A DNA stretch of 24,846 nucleotides, taken from NCBI GenBank assembly GCA_049968515.1, contig JBMFQR010000026.1, positions 1 through 24,846 of the forward strand, in the 5' to 3' direction. The translations under genes and the position numbers were made by a program. Below the pieces are notes generated by a model. The model made no database searches, was not told where the DNA came from, and worked only from the letters and a program-made list of their open reading frames with translations. Source of the DNA: JAOACQ01 sp049968515. GTDB taxonomy: Bacteria; Spirochaetota; Brevinematia; Brevinematales; JAOACQ01. This document shows, piece by piece, positions 8,602 to 15,906 of this stretch (the stretch's first letter is position 1; every line of letters starts with the position of its first letter).

Positions 8602-8829
8602 TTACCTTATTTGTAATGGTTGGATAGATAGATGGTGTATTGGACTCTTCAGCTACAACATACCGCCTATCAATCCAGCGCTTAAATATTTTACGCAAAA
8701 GTTAAAAAAAAATCCACTTTCTCCAGAATTAACTAAAATATGGGGGCATTACTTTGCAATTTACTACACTTCCCATCGGTTTATAAATAAAACTCTTTCT
8801 GTTGAGAAATTTTTAGATTTGATTTAAAA
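8602..8829 (+). other. Open frame without a start; possible gene remnant in the hldE upstream spacer
   Basis: The 8598-8925 spacer holds no complete gene. On the plus strand one frame stays open for about 75 codons and ends with TAA. Its tail reads KNPLSPELTKIWGHYF, then IYYTSHRFINKTLSVEKFL. It has no ATG, GTG or TTG start with a ribosome binding site. The residue pattern looks protein-like and its end is vaguely transposase-like, but I do not recognise a family. The downstream promoter at 8802-8830 overlaps its last codons. It may be chance in AT-rich DNA. Confidence 0.25.
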
Positions 8830-8830
8830 T
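8802..8830 (+). promoter_or_regulatory. Predicted promoter of the seven-gene plus-strand operon
   Basis: TTGAGA at 8802-8807 and TAAAAT at 8825-8830 have a 17-bp spacer. Transcription from about 8837 would leave a leader of roughly 90 nt before the ATG at 8926, and that leader contains a strong inverted repeat. Prediction by eye. Confidence 0.5.
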
Positions 8831-8852
8831 AAAAGAGAAATAATTTTTTCAG

Positions 8853-8897
8853 AGATGGGGAACATCTGGATTTCATTTTCGGCGGTACCCAGATGTT
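8853..8897 (+). promoter_or_regulatory. Leader with two mutually exclusive hairpins
   Basis: AACATCTGG at 8861-8869 and CCAGATGTT at 8889-8897 form a perfect 9-bp inverted repeat with a 19-nt loop. AGATG at 8853-8857 can instead pair with CATCT at 8863-8867 across a 5-nt loop. The same CATCT therefore has two possible partners. The long hairpin ends 16 nt before the AAAGAGG ribosome binding site at 8914-8920. No U-run follows the stem, so it does not look like an ordinary terminator. I do not recognise a known riboswitch class. Confidence 0.45.
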
Positions 8898-8925
8898 TCT
8901 ATCTCCTTATAAAAAAGAGGTTTTT

Positions 8926-9675
8926 ATGATTAGTGTTTATCTTCCTTTCCTTAAAAGAGATGTGGTATTTTATGGAAGAGATGAACTAAAAGAACATCTT
9001 ATCCAGACACTTTATAATAAGTCAAATTTTAGGTTGATGATGCTTGATGAGAAAAAGGCCTTTAAGGCTTTATTCAGCAAGGAATGGAAAGGAATTTTAT
9101 CAAAGACTGATATTTTTGTGTGTGCTTCTCAGATGGTTGCTTGGATGGTCAGGATGCTTTGTGATAAAAAAATTCCTGTTGTTATGCCAGTTACTGTCTT
9201 TCTTGACTTTATGAGAGTTTCAAATGAAATGAATTACACGATATTTTTGTATGGTGGGGACAATGGTGTAATAATTGAGACAGTGAAAAAGATAAGAAAG
9301 TCATTTCCGGGGAGTAGAATTGTTGGTTATTATAGAGCCAATATAAAGGGAAAAGAAGAGGAGGACGTTCTTGTAAATATCAGAAAAAGTGCACCACAAA
9401 TTTTTTTTGTGAGCATGAATTCAGTTTTTAAACAGGAAAGATGGATAGAGCAAAACAGAAATGCCTTTGCAGCTTCTGTTATCGTGAGTGTAGATAATTC
9501 CTTTTGGATAATTGCAGGTAAAAAGAAAATGCCCCCTCTCTGGGTACAGAAAAAGAACCTAAATGGTCTTTATAAAATTCTTGTTTCCCCTTATAATCTG
9601 TTGAGAATATTCAGGCTTCTGGTTCTATTTTTCTATACTGTTGTTAAAAGAATTTTTAAGAAAAAGCCAGCTTGA
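8926..9675 (+). CDS. Degenerate WecG/TagA/CpsF-family (GT26) protein
   Basis: The 249-residue protein matches the GT26 fold family in its middle and end: TIFLYGGDNGVIIETVKKI, FPGSRIVGYYR, VFKQERWI (family 'KQE.W'), IIAGKKKMPPLWVQK and a basic, hydrophobic C-terminal tail (about 214-246) suited to membrane attachment. GT26 enzymes transfer N-acetylmannosamine-type sugars to undecaprenyl-linked acceptors at the inner membrane. The region that normally reads 'PDG', with the catalytic Asp, reads C66-A67-S68 here, and the following 'GTD' region is also lost. It may be inactive or have changed substrate. I chose ATG 8926, with AAAGAGG 5 bp upstream, over ATG 8893, which lies in the leader hairpin and has no ribosome binding site. 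It is first in the operon and 14 bp before the GlgD-like gene. Confidence 0.75.
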   Translation: MISVYLPFLKRDVVFYGRDELKEHLIQTLYNKSNFRLMMLDEKKAFKALFSKEWKGILSKTDIFVCASQMVAWMVRMLCDKKIPVVMPVTVFLDFMRVSNEMNYTIFLYGGDNGVIIETVKKIRKSFPGSRIVGYYRANIKGKEEEDVLVNIRKSAPQIFFVSMNSVFKQERWIEQNRNAFAASVIVSVDNSFWIIAGKKKMPPLWVQKKNLNGLYKILVSPYNLLRIFRLLVLFFYTVVKRIFKKKPA

Positions 9676-9689
9676 AAGGTGTTTTATAA

Positions 9690-10817
9690 ATGAACGAAGA
9701 AAAGGTATGTGGTGTAATTATTGGCAGAATTAGAGATGACTTACTTTCTTTATCCGAAGATGCAGATAGTTTGCTTTTACCTTTTGCACCGAGCTATAGA
9801 AATATAGATTATGTAATAAGCTCCTTTTTAAAGGCAGGAATAAAAAATATAATATTACTTATAAGTAAAAAGGGAAGAGTTGAGGATTATATATTGAAGA
9901 ATTGGTCTGAAACCAGCATAGAAATTGTGGATATAAGCAATTTTGATAACGAATTACATTTTTTTATAGAACGGCTTTCACAGCTTAGGTTTGAGCGGTT
10001 TCTGGTTGTAAAAGGAGATAATCCTGTCTGGATTGACCTCGAAGACACAAAAGAGATACTTTTTCAGAAGGATTTTGTTCTGGTTGTTAGAAAAAATAAA
10101 TCATATAGGGTAGGTTTTTCACTTGGGAAAAAGGAGTTCATCTATAAATTTTTAAGTTTTATCAATCAGAACAGGAGTGTTTTTACGAAGAATATTATTG
10201 ATGAATGGTTCAAGATACAGATGCCAGAAATGATTGAAGTAAAAAATGAGATGTTTTTTGATATTGGTTCTCTTATTGATTATTACAAATTTCACACTGA
10301 TATGATAGAAAATTATGTTGTTCTTGATAGTTTTAATGCCTCTGTCCCTTTAAAACCGAGCAATTTTGCAAATACAAGGGCATTTCTGGATAAAGGTTCT
10401 TATATCAAAAACTCTATCGTTGGAAATAATGTTGAATTGAATGGGCACATTGAGAATTCAGTAATTTTCTCAAATGTCAGAATAGATAAGGGTGCTATTA
10501 TTAGAAATTCACTGATTTTACCCGGAAATCACATAGGAAGCAATACAGAAATAAACAATACCATAATTGACGAGTTTAGAGATGACAATACTCAACCCAA
10601 CATAGAGTCACATTCGATTATTGGAAATGGCCGGGCTATTAGAGCAAATACTAAGTTTCCAAACATCTTGAATTTTGGTGTCACGCTTTTAGGAAAGGAT
10701 GTTAGAATCCCCAGAGGAACAAAAATTGGTGGGAATTGTTATATAAATAGTGGAACTTATTATGTTATCTTAAAGAATATTAAAAAGATAGAGGATGGAA
10801 GTTTTATAACAAACTAA
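9690..10817 (+). CDS. GlgD-like (non-catalytic ADP-glucose pyrophosphorylase-type) protein
   Basis: The 375-residue protein has an N-terminal nucleotidyltransferase-like domain (about 1-215) and a C-terminal left-handed beta-helix of hexapeptide repeats (about 235-370, for example IKNSIVGNNVEL and IRNSLILPGNHI). The block LPFAPSYRNIDYVISSFLKAGIKNI aligns with the 'PFGGKYRIIDFVLSN..NSGI.NI' block of GlgC/GlgD. The catalytic GGxGxRL loop of GlgC is replaced by VIIGRIRDDLLSL, as in GlgD. Firmicute GlgD is a regulatory partner of GlgC in glycogen synthesis. No glgC is in the window, so the partner or sugar is unknown. AAAGGTG lies about 8 bp before the ATG. It sits in an envelope/isoprenoid operon rather than with glycogen genes. 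Confidence 0.75.
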   Translation: MNEEKVCGVIIGRIRDDLLSLSEDADSLLLPFAPSYRNIDYVISSFLKAGIKNIILLISKKGRVEDYILKNWSETSIEIVDISNFDNELHFFIERLSQLRFERFLVVKGDNPVWIDLEDTKEILFQKDFVLVVRKNKSYRVGFSLGKKEFIYKFLSFINQNRSVFTKNIIDEWFKIQMPEMIEVKNEMFFDIGSLIDYYKFHTDMIENYVVLDSFNASVPLKPSNFANTRAFLDKGSYIKNSIVGNNVELNGHIENSVIFSNVRIDKGAIIRNSLILPGNHIGSNTEINNTIIDEFRDDNTQPNIESHSIIGNGRAIRANTKFPNILNFGVTLLGKDVRIPRGTKIGGNCYINSGTYYVILKNIKKIEDGSFITN

Positions 10818-10861
10818 TTTTTTGTTTTAGTTCTTAAAAATTTTTATTTAAGAGGTTTTTT

Positions 10862-11845
10862 ATGTCAAGAGTATGGAAGAGAAGAATTGCAATACTTGTA
10901 ACATTTCTGTTTTTTGGTGGTTTGAATTTTCTTCAGACCAGAAATCCTTTGGTTTTTGCTTATGCAACCGGCTTTGCAATATTCACAATACTTCTTGAAG
11001 CCTTCTTTTACAAGAAGAGAGGGATTTTTCTTTATGCCCTTCTCGGGTTGATAGCTGGATATTTTGCTGGTAAAAATGTCTATGCCTTACTTAAAGAGTT
11101 CAGCTCCTCATTTTTTTCTTGTGCTCCATTTGAACCCTATATCGTTCTTGGTTTTTGCTATCTCGGTTTCTTTTTACCATTCCTTTCATTCCACCGCTAT
11201 GGTGGATATCTCTTTAATATTCCCTTTGGAGGAGAGACAGAAAAGAGAAGTTCTGAAATCAAGATACTTGACACAAGTGTTGTTATTGATGGAAGAATCG
11301 CAGATATTGCCGAGGTTGGTTTTTTGAGTGGAACTGTAATTCTACCGAAGTTTGTCTTGAATGAGGTTCAGGCTTTGGCGGATTCCAAGGATCCAATCAA
11401 GAGAAGCAGGGCAAGAAGAGGGCTTGATGTTTTAAACAAGCTGAAGGAGATAACTCATCTTGATCTGAAGATTTCCTCAAAGGATTATCCTGATGCAAAG
11501 GGTGTGGATGCCAAACTCATAAGCCTTGCAAAGGAGATGGGGGCTGCAATCATTACCAATGACTACAATCTCAATAAGATTGCAAAGCTTGATGGAATTC
11601 AGGTGCTAAACCTGAACGATCTTGCCAATGCAGTAAAGCCAGTTCTTTTACCCGGTGAGGAATTTGAGCTTGATGTCTTGAAGGAGGGCAAGGAGAACAA
11701 CCAGGGTGTAGGATATTTATCAGACGGTACTATGGTGGTTGTTGCAAATGGCATCGGATATATAGGCAAGAAAATTACGGTAAGAGTAACAAGTATTCTT
11801 CAGACTTCAGCAGGAAGAATAATCTTTACGGAGCCAAAAAAGTAG
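10862..11845 (+). CDS. Membrane-anchored PIN-TRAM domain protein (YacL-like)
   Basis: The 327-residue protein starts with about four hydrophobic segments (8-24, 30-48, 53-77 and 90-110). A PIN ribonuclease-type domain (about 133-255) follows, with acidic residues D137 (ILDTSVVIDGRI), E168 (FVLNEVQAL), D216 (GVDAKLI) and D234 (TNDYN). A TRAM RNA-binding domain (about 263-325) contains GKENNQGVGYLSDGTMVVV. This is the layout of YacL-type proteins, thought to be membrane-attached nucleases, though their substrates are poorly known. Older annotations call it 'PilT', which is misleading. The start has AAGAGG 6 bp upstream. It follows the GlgD-like gene by 44 bp and abuts ispF directly. PIN-TRAM genes commonly neighbour ispD/ispF, as here. 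Confidence 0.88.
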   Translation: MSRVWKRRIAILVTFLFFGGLNFLQTRNPLVFAYATGFAIFTILLEAFFYKKRGIFLYALLGLIAGYFAGKNVYALLKEFSSSFFSCAPFEPYIVLGFCYLGFFLPFLSFHRYGGYLFNIPFGGETEKRSSEIKILDTSVVIDGRIADIAEVGFLSGTVILPKFVLNEVQALADSKDPIKRSRARRGLDVLNKLKEITHLDLKISSKDYPDAKGVDAKLISLAKEMGAAIITNDYNLNKIAKLDGIQVLNLNDLANAVKPVLLPGEEFELDVLKEGKENNQGVGYLSDGTMVVVANGIGYIGKKITVRVTSILQTSAGRIIFTEPKK

Positions 11846-12304
11846 ATGATAAAAGCTGGAATCGGTTATGATATTCACAGGCTTGTTTTTGGAAAGAGGC
11901 TTGTTTTAGGTGGCAAACAGATTGAAAGTGAATGGGGTTGTGAAGCACATTCTGATGGAGATGTTCTTATACACTCCATAATTGATGCAATTCTTTCTCC
12001 TGTATGCGGACTGGATATTGGTGTGGTTTTCCCTGATAATGCCAAAGAATATAAGGACATAAGTAGTTTGAGGCTACTGGAGATAGTAAAAAAAGATTAC
12101 ATTAAAGATGTAAGGATACTTTCACTGGATAGTGTAATAATACTTGACAGACCAAAGATTGCCTTGTATGTTCCGGAGATGAAGGAAAACATCTCAAGGG
12201 TTCTTGGCATTTCCACTGAGATGATAGGAATAAAAGGTAAAACATCAGAAAACACAAGGCTTTTCTCAATTGAGGCCTGTACAGTTTCGATAATAGATAA
12301 GTAA
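11846..12304 (+). CDS. ispF: 2-C-methyl-D-erythritol 2,4-cyclodiphosphate synthase
   Basis: The 152-residue protein has the IspF metal site D9, H11 (GYDIHRL) and H43 (AHSDGDVLIHSIIDA). It also has DIGVVFPDNAKEYKDISS and the T133-S134-E135 segment equivalent to the E. coli Thr133/Glu135 positions. IspF forms the cyclic diphosphate in the MEP isoprenoid pathway as a homotrimer in the cytosol. The usual 'GF.GR.EGI' after the Glu is changed to RLFSIEAC, so the C-terminal signature is divergent. The ATG follows the stop codon of the PIN-TRAM gene without a gap (TAGATG), indicating coupling. ispD, often adjacent or fused, is absent from the window. Confidence 0.93.
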   Translation: MIKAGIGYDIHRLVFGKRLVLGGKQIESEWGCEAHSDGDVLIHSIIDAILSPVCGLDIGVVFPDNAKEYKDISSLRLLEIVKKDYIKDVRILSLDSVIILDRPKIALYVPEMKENISRVLGISTEMIGIKGKTSENTRLFSIEACTVSIIDK

Positions 12305-12314
12305 GGAGAGAAAT

Positions 12315-13352
12315 GTGGGCAAGAAAAAATCAAAAAAAGATATGACATTTAGTGAAAGAGTGTTGGAGAACATAAGGGTTTTTTTCTCTGCATATGTAAT
12401 AGTTTTTTTTATAAGGCTTTTTTTGATTGAGGCTTATCAGATTCCATCTCAGTCAATGGTACCAAATTTGCTTGTCAGGGATATCCTGATGGTAGAAAAG
12501 GTTACAATGGGTACAAAAATACCGGTTCTTAAATGGAAGTTTCCCGGCCTTTTAAAGCCAAAGAGGAATGACATAATTGTCTTTGTCTCTCCAGCTTGGC
12601 AGAGCCCCGGTATATCAAAAGAGCTTATCAGTCTTCTAACCTTTTCATTAATCAATCTTGACAATACCTTTGAAACACCTAAAAATCTCGTGAAAAGGCT
12701 TGTTGCATTACCCGGGGACAGGGTTTTTATGTCAAACCATATATTGTACATCAATGGAGAAAAGGTTGAGGCTGAAAGTGTTGCCATTGTGAAACAACCA
12801 ATACTTGACAGATTTAAAAAGGTTGGGACTGAAGATTTTCACGTTTTTAAAGAAAAATATATGGGCAAAAGCAGGCTTGTCCAGTATGTTGTTGATGTTG
12901 ATAGAATTGAGCAGATAAACTATTTTAACTCTTTTGCAAACCTTACAAATGACAGTGTTGTAGATAAATTCGATATATATAGAGCCTTTCTTATGAATAA
13001 TTTTCCAGAAATATATGTGCCAAAAAAGGGTGATAGAATAAAAATAAGCAGTGCAAATGGATACTACAAATATCTGCTTAGGCTTTTAATTGAGAGAGAG
13101 TCTGGCAAAAAGGTTAATGTGGAGAGAGGGAAATTCTTTGTTGATGGCAAAGAAATTGATGAGTGGCTGGTTAAGGATAATTACTATTTTGCCATGGGGG
13201 ATAACAGGCATTTAAGTGAAGATTGCCGGTACTTTGGCTTTATTCCAGAGAGTAACATATTCGGAAAGCCATTTATAAGATATTTTCCTCTGCTAAGAAT
13301 AGGATTTGATTTTAATGAGAAGCCCGAGAATATTATAAAAAGATACCTTTAA
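12315..13352 (+). CDS. lepB: Signal peptidase I with a large internal insert
   Basis: The 345-residue protein has one N-terminal membrane segment (about 20-38). The catalytic Ser is S47 in IPSQSMVPNL and the catalytic Lys is K127 in LVKRLVALPGD. The conserved final box reads MGDNRHLSEDCRYFG from residue 294. The enzyme removes signal peptides from exported proteins on the outer face of the inner membrane. An extra stretch of about 120 residues (150-270) separates the Lys and GDNR boxes, containing PKKGDRIKI. Similar inserts occur in Bacteroidetes-type signal peptidases. The GTG at 12315 follows AAGGAGAG; an ATG two bases earlier is in another, closed frame. It lies 10 bp after ispF and directly before a secreted protein gene. 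Confidence 0.92.
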   Translation: MGKKKSKKDMTFSERVLENIRVFFSAYVIVFFIRLFLIEAYQIPSQSMVPNLLVRDILMVEKVTMGTKIPVLKWKFPGLLKPKRNDIIVFVSPAWQSPGISKELISLLTFSLINLDNTFETPKNLVKRLVALPGDRVFMSNHILYINGEKVEAESVAIVKQPILDRFKKVGTEDFHVFKEKYMGKSRLVQYVVDVDRIEQINYFNSFANLTNDSVVDKFDIYRAFLMNNFPEIYVPKKGDRIKISSANGYYKYLLRLLIERESGKKVNVERGKFFVDGKEIDEWLVKDNYYFAMGDNRHLSEDCRYFGFIPESNIFGKPFIRYFPLLRIGFDFNEKPENIIKRYL

Positions 13353-13370
13353 GTATTGAGTCTTAAAATT

Positions 13371-15335
13371 ATGAAAAGCATTCTCTTTCTTCTGTTTTTT
13401 ATGTTATCAGGTGCTTTGCATTCAAATGGGATGGAACTAAAAGATGAGGGTGAGATAGAAGATCTCCTCATAGGTACTGAGAATGGAGTTTATATTAAAA
13501 GTTTGTCTAATTTTGAGAAATTAGAATTGCTTGATGGAAAGAAAATTTTGAAGATTGAAAAGTCGCCTGCTGGCTATTATTTTCTCTGTGAAGAAGGAGT
13601 GGCATTTAGTTCAAATCTTATTGATGTTGAGTGGCTTACGAATGGGATAAAGAGAAAAAAGTTTATAGATTTTTCTGATGGCTTTGTTGTTAAAGAGAAA
13701 CCCCCTTCTTTTAACAACATCAAGATTGATGAGGATGCTCCACAGAACCTCATCTTATTTGGTAAAAAGGAAATTTATCTCTCCACAAACTATGGGAAAA
13801 AATGGGTCGCTCTAAATCCTTCTTTGAGTGAATTTAACTCTGCTGAGATATCCACTTCTAAGGATTCCATCATTATTTATCTAATACATCCATACAGGGG
13901 AATATATTTTAAGAATTTAAAGAATGGCCGTCTTTTTGGTATCAAGAAGGGACTGGAAAAGATTAACTCATATTATGAGGATTTTTCAGACATAAATTTT
14001 TATAATGATAAGCTTTACACCGTTTCCACATTTAGTAAGGATATATACAGGTTTGACTTCGATTCAAAAAGATGGGTGAAATTTGAGAATATTACCAATT
14101 TACCAGGAATGGTTTATGGTTTTACTCCTTATAAAGACAGGCTTTTTTTTATTACGGATTCTTCAATAAAAAACTACAAAGATGGTAAGATTAATGATTT
14201 TGAGCTTCTACAGGATATCTTGAATTATTTCTATAATGAAAAGAAAGCGGTGCCTTATTCACTTCTTCTGAATAATGAGCTCGCTATTTCATCTGTTGAT
14301 GTTTTTTTTAGTGATTTTTCACTAAGTCCAAACTTTTTAAAGGCAATAGGGAAGAAAGGTATTTATATTTCTCCCTTTGTTGTCAGAAACAAAAAAAGAA
14401 ATGTTGAGCAACTTATTTCCATGGTGAAGAATAAAGAATGTAACGCAGTTGTGCTTGATATGAAAGATGATTTTGGTTATTTACATTTTTCACCTCAGAA
14501 TCCTGATATAAAAAAAATTGCAAGGGTATCAAATCCAGTTGATATTGAAAAGCTTGTAGAAACTGCAAAAGAGAATGATATATATCTTATTGCGAGGATT
14601 GTAATTTTTAAGGATTCTGTTTTATACAGATATAACAATGGAAAGTTTGCAGTTATGGACAAGACGACTGAAACACCATGGGTAGGGATAAGAACAAACT
14701 CAGATGATGGAGAATTGCAAACAAATATTATAAGAGAGTACTGGGTTGACCCGTACAATACAGAGGTGTGGAAATACAATGTAGACATAGCCTGTGAGCT
14801 TATTAAAAGAGGGTTTGATGAGATACAGTTTGACTATATTAGATTTCCTACAGATGGATTGAATTTGAGTTCTGCATACTATCCTGCAAAACCTGAGGGT
14901 GTTAATAAGGATGAAGCTATCTTTTCCTTTCTGGGTTATGCAAGAAAGAGAATAGATGCTCCCATTTCTATTGATATATATGGAGTAAATGGCTGGTACA
15001 GAACTGCAGCAAGAACAGGACAGGATGTTGAATTACTTAGTAAGTATGTAGATGTAATATGCCCTATGTTTTATCCCTCGCATTTTGATCAGGAGTTTTT
15101 AAACTTTGAGCCATATGAAGAGCGTCCATTCAGAATCTACTATCACGGAAGCTATAGAACCTTCTTTATGGCAAGAAAAAGAACATTAATAAGACCATAT
15201 GTTCAACATTTCAAATTGAATGTTTCTTATGACAGACTTTATTATAATGAAAACTACATACTGAATGAGATCAGAGGGGTTGAACAGGGTTTAAATATGG
15301 GATATGTTTTCTGGAATATGGAGGGAAAATATTAA
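13371..15335 (+). CDS. Secreted putative glycoside hydrolase (DUF4015-type) with N-terminal propeller-like region
   Basis: The 654-residue protein begins with a signal peptide (MKSILFLLFFMLSGALHS). Residues about 30-320 contain repeated beta-rich blocks, including LLIGTENGVYI and an Asp-box-like STNYGKKW at 138-145, suggestive of a beta-propeller. Residues about 325-650 match the DUF4015/GH13-like TIM-barrel family: AVVLDMKDDFGYLHF, YLIARIVIFKD, YWVDPYNTEVW, FDEIQFDYIRFPTDG, SIDIYGVNGW and VDVICPMFYPSHF. The FDEIQFDYIRFP block carries the likely active-site acids. The substrate is unknown; an envelope or extracellular polysaccharide is plausible. The ATG at 13371 gives a clean signal peptide; a TTG at 13356 would add five residues, and neither start has a good ribosome binding site. 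It ends overlapping the next gene by 1 bp. Confidence 0.82.
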   Translation: MKSILFLLFFMLSGALHSNGMELKDEGEIEDLLIGTENGVYIKSLSNFEKLELLDGKKILKIEKSPAGYYFLCEEGVAFSSNLIDVEWLTNGIKRKKFIDFSDGFVVKEKPPSFNNIKIDEDAPQNLILFGKKEIYLSTNYGKKWVALNPSLSEFNSAEISTSKDSIIIYLIHPYRGIYFKNLKNGRLFGIKKGLEKINSYYEDFSDINFYNDKLYTVSTFSKDIYRFDFDSKRWVKFENITNLPGMVYGFTPYKDRLFFITDSSIKNYKDGKINDFELLQDILNYFYNEKKAVPYSLLLNNELAISSVDVFFSDFSLSPNFLKAIGKKGIYISPFVVRNKKRNVEQLISMVKNKECNAVVLDMKDDFGYLHFSPQNPDIKKIARVSNPVDIEKLVETAKENDIYLIARIVIFKDSVLYRYNNGKFAVMDKTTETPWVGIRTNSDDGELQTNIIREYWVDPYNTEVWKYNVDIACELIKRGFDEIQFDYIRFPTDGLNLSSAYYPAKPEGVNKDEAIFSFLGYARKRIDAPISIDIYGVNGWYRTAARTGQDVELLSKYVDVICPMFYPSHFDQEFLNFEPYEERPFRIYYHGSYRTFFMARKRTLIRPYVQHFKLNVSYDRLYYNENYILNEIRGVEQGLNMGYVFWNMEGKY

Positions 15336-15820
15336 TGATAAGTTTACCTGAAAAATTTTTAATCTACTTTTTCCTCTATTTCTTTCTTTTTCTGCTTTTT
15401 GCTGGTGTGGTAGTTCTTGTTTTTATAATCAGAAGGAAGGACATTTCAAAAACAACCTTTCACAATATCTTCCCAGCCGTTGTCAGAAAAAAAAGAGTAA
15501 GAACTGAAAGCAAAGAGATAAAAAGTAAGTTTACGGAAAAATTGGGAGAGAGGATAGTTCAGTTTATGATAGAAGTTGCACATTCTGACAACGAAGCAAT
15601 TGTAAGGGACAGAATCCAGAAGATAGAACGTGAGTGTGAAAGGCTGAATTCCAGGTCCCTACCGGATGAAACAAAAGAAATCATTTCAACAGTGCTTTTG
15701 TGGTCAAAAAAATTTAATCTTGACAGGCACATAAGGGAAATGAAGATTTTGAAAAGATCAACCCAGATTGCCTATGATAAGAAAAAAAGGGATTTTAAGC
15801 TTCTGATACCGAGTGAGTAG
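15335..15820 (+). CDS. Small membrane-anchored protein of unknown function
   Basis: The 161-residue protein has one strong hydrophobic segment at about 8-33, preceded by few charges and followed by RRKD, so the rest should be cytoplasmic. The remaining 125 residues are highly charged and probably helical, with heptad-like content (RDRIQKIERECERLNSR) that may form a coiled coil. I recognise no family. The ATG overlaps the stop codon of the hydrolase gene (TAATG), so it is made by coupled translation and is the last gene in the run. No terminator is evident after it, but a new promoter starts at 15851. Confidence 0.75.
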   Translation: MISLPEKFLIYFFLYFFLFLLFAGVVVLVFIIRRKDISKTTFHNIFPAVVRKKRVRTESKEIKSKFTEKLGERIVQFMIEVAHSDNEAIVRDRIQKIERECERLNSRSLPDETKEIISTVLLWSKKFNLDRHIREMKILKRSTQIAYDKKKRDFKLLIPSE

Positions 15821-15850
15821 GGGTAGTATATTATATTTTCTCGACTTTTC

Positions 15851-15879
15851 TTGAAATAAAAAATGTGGTATGCTAAAAT
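15851..15879 (+). promoter_or_regulatory. Promoter of the class V aminotransferase gene, extended -10
   Basis: TTGAAA at 15851-15856, a 17-bp spacer and TAAAAT at 15874-15879 form the best promoter in the window. TGC directly before the -10 adds an extended -10 element. Transcription would begin about 20 nt before the strong AAAGGAGG ribosome binding site. Confidence 0.65.
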
Positions 15880-15906
15880 TATGCAGGTCAAGAAAGGAGG
15901 AAGATT

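Noticed and set aside
8893..8925. Longer GT26 protein starting with ATG at 8893
   Set aside because: That ATG lies in the right arm of the leader hairpin and has no ribosome binding site; ATG 8926 has AAAGAGG 5 bp upstream.
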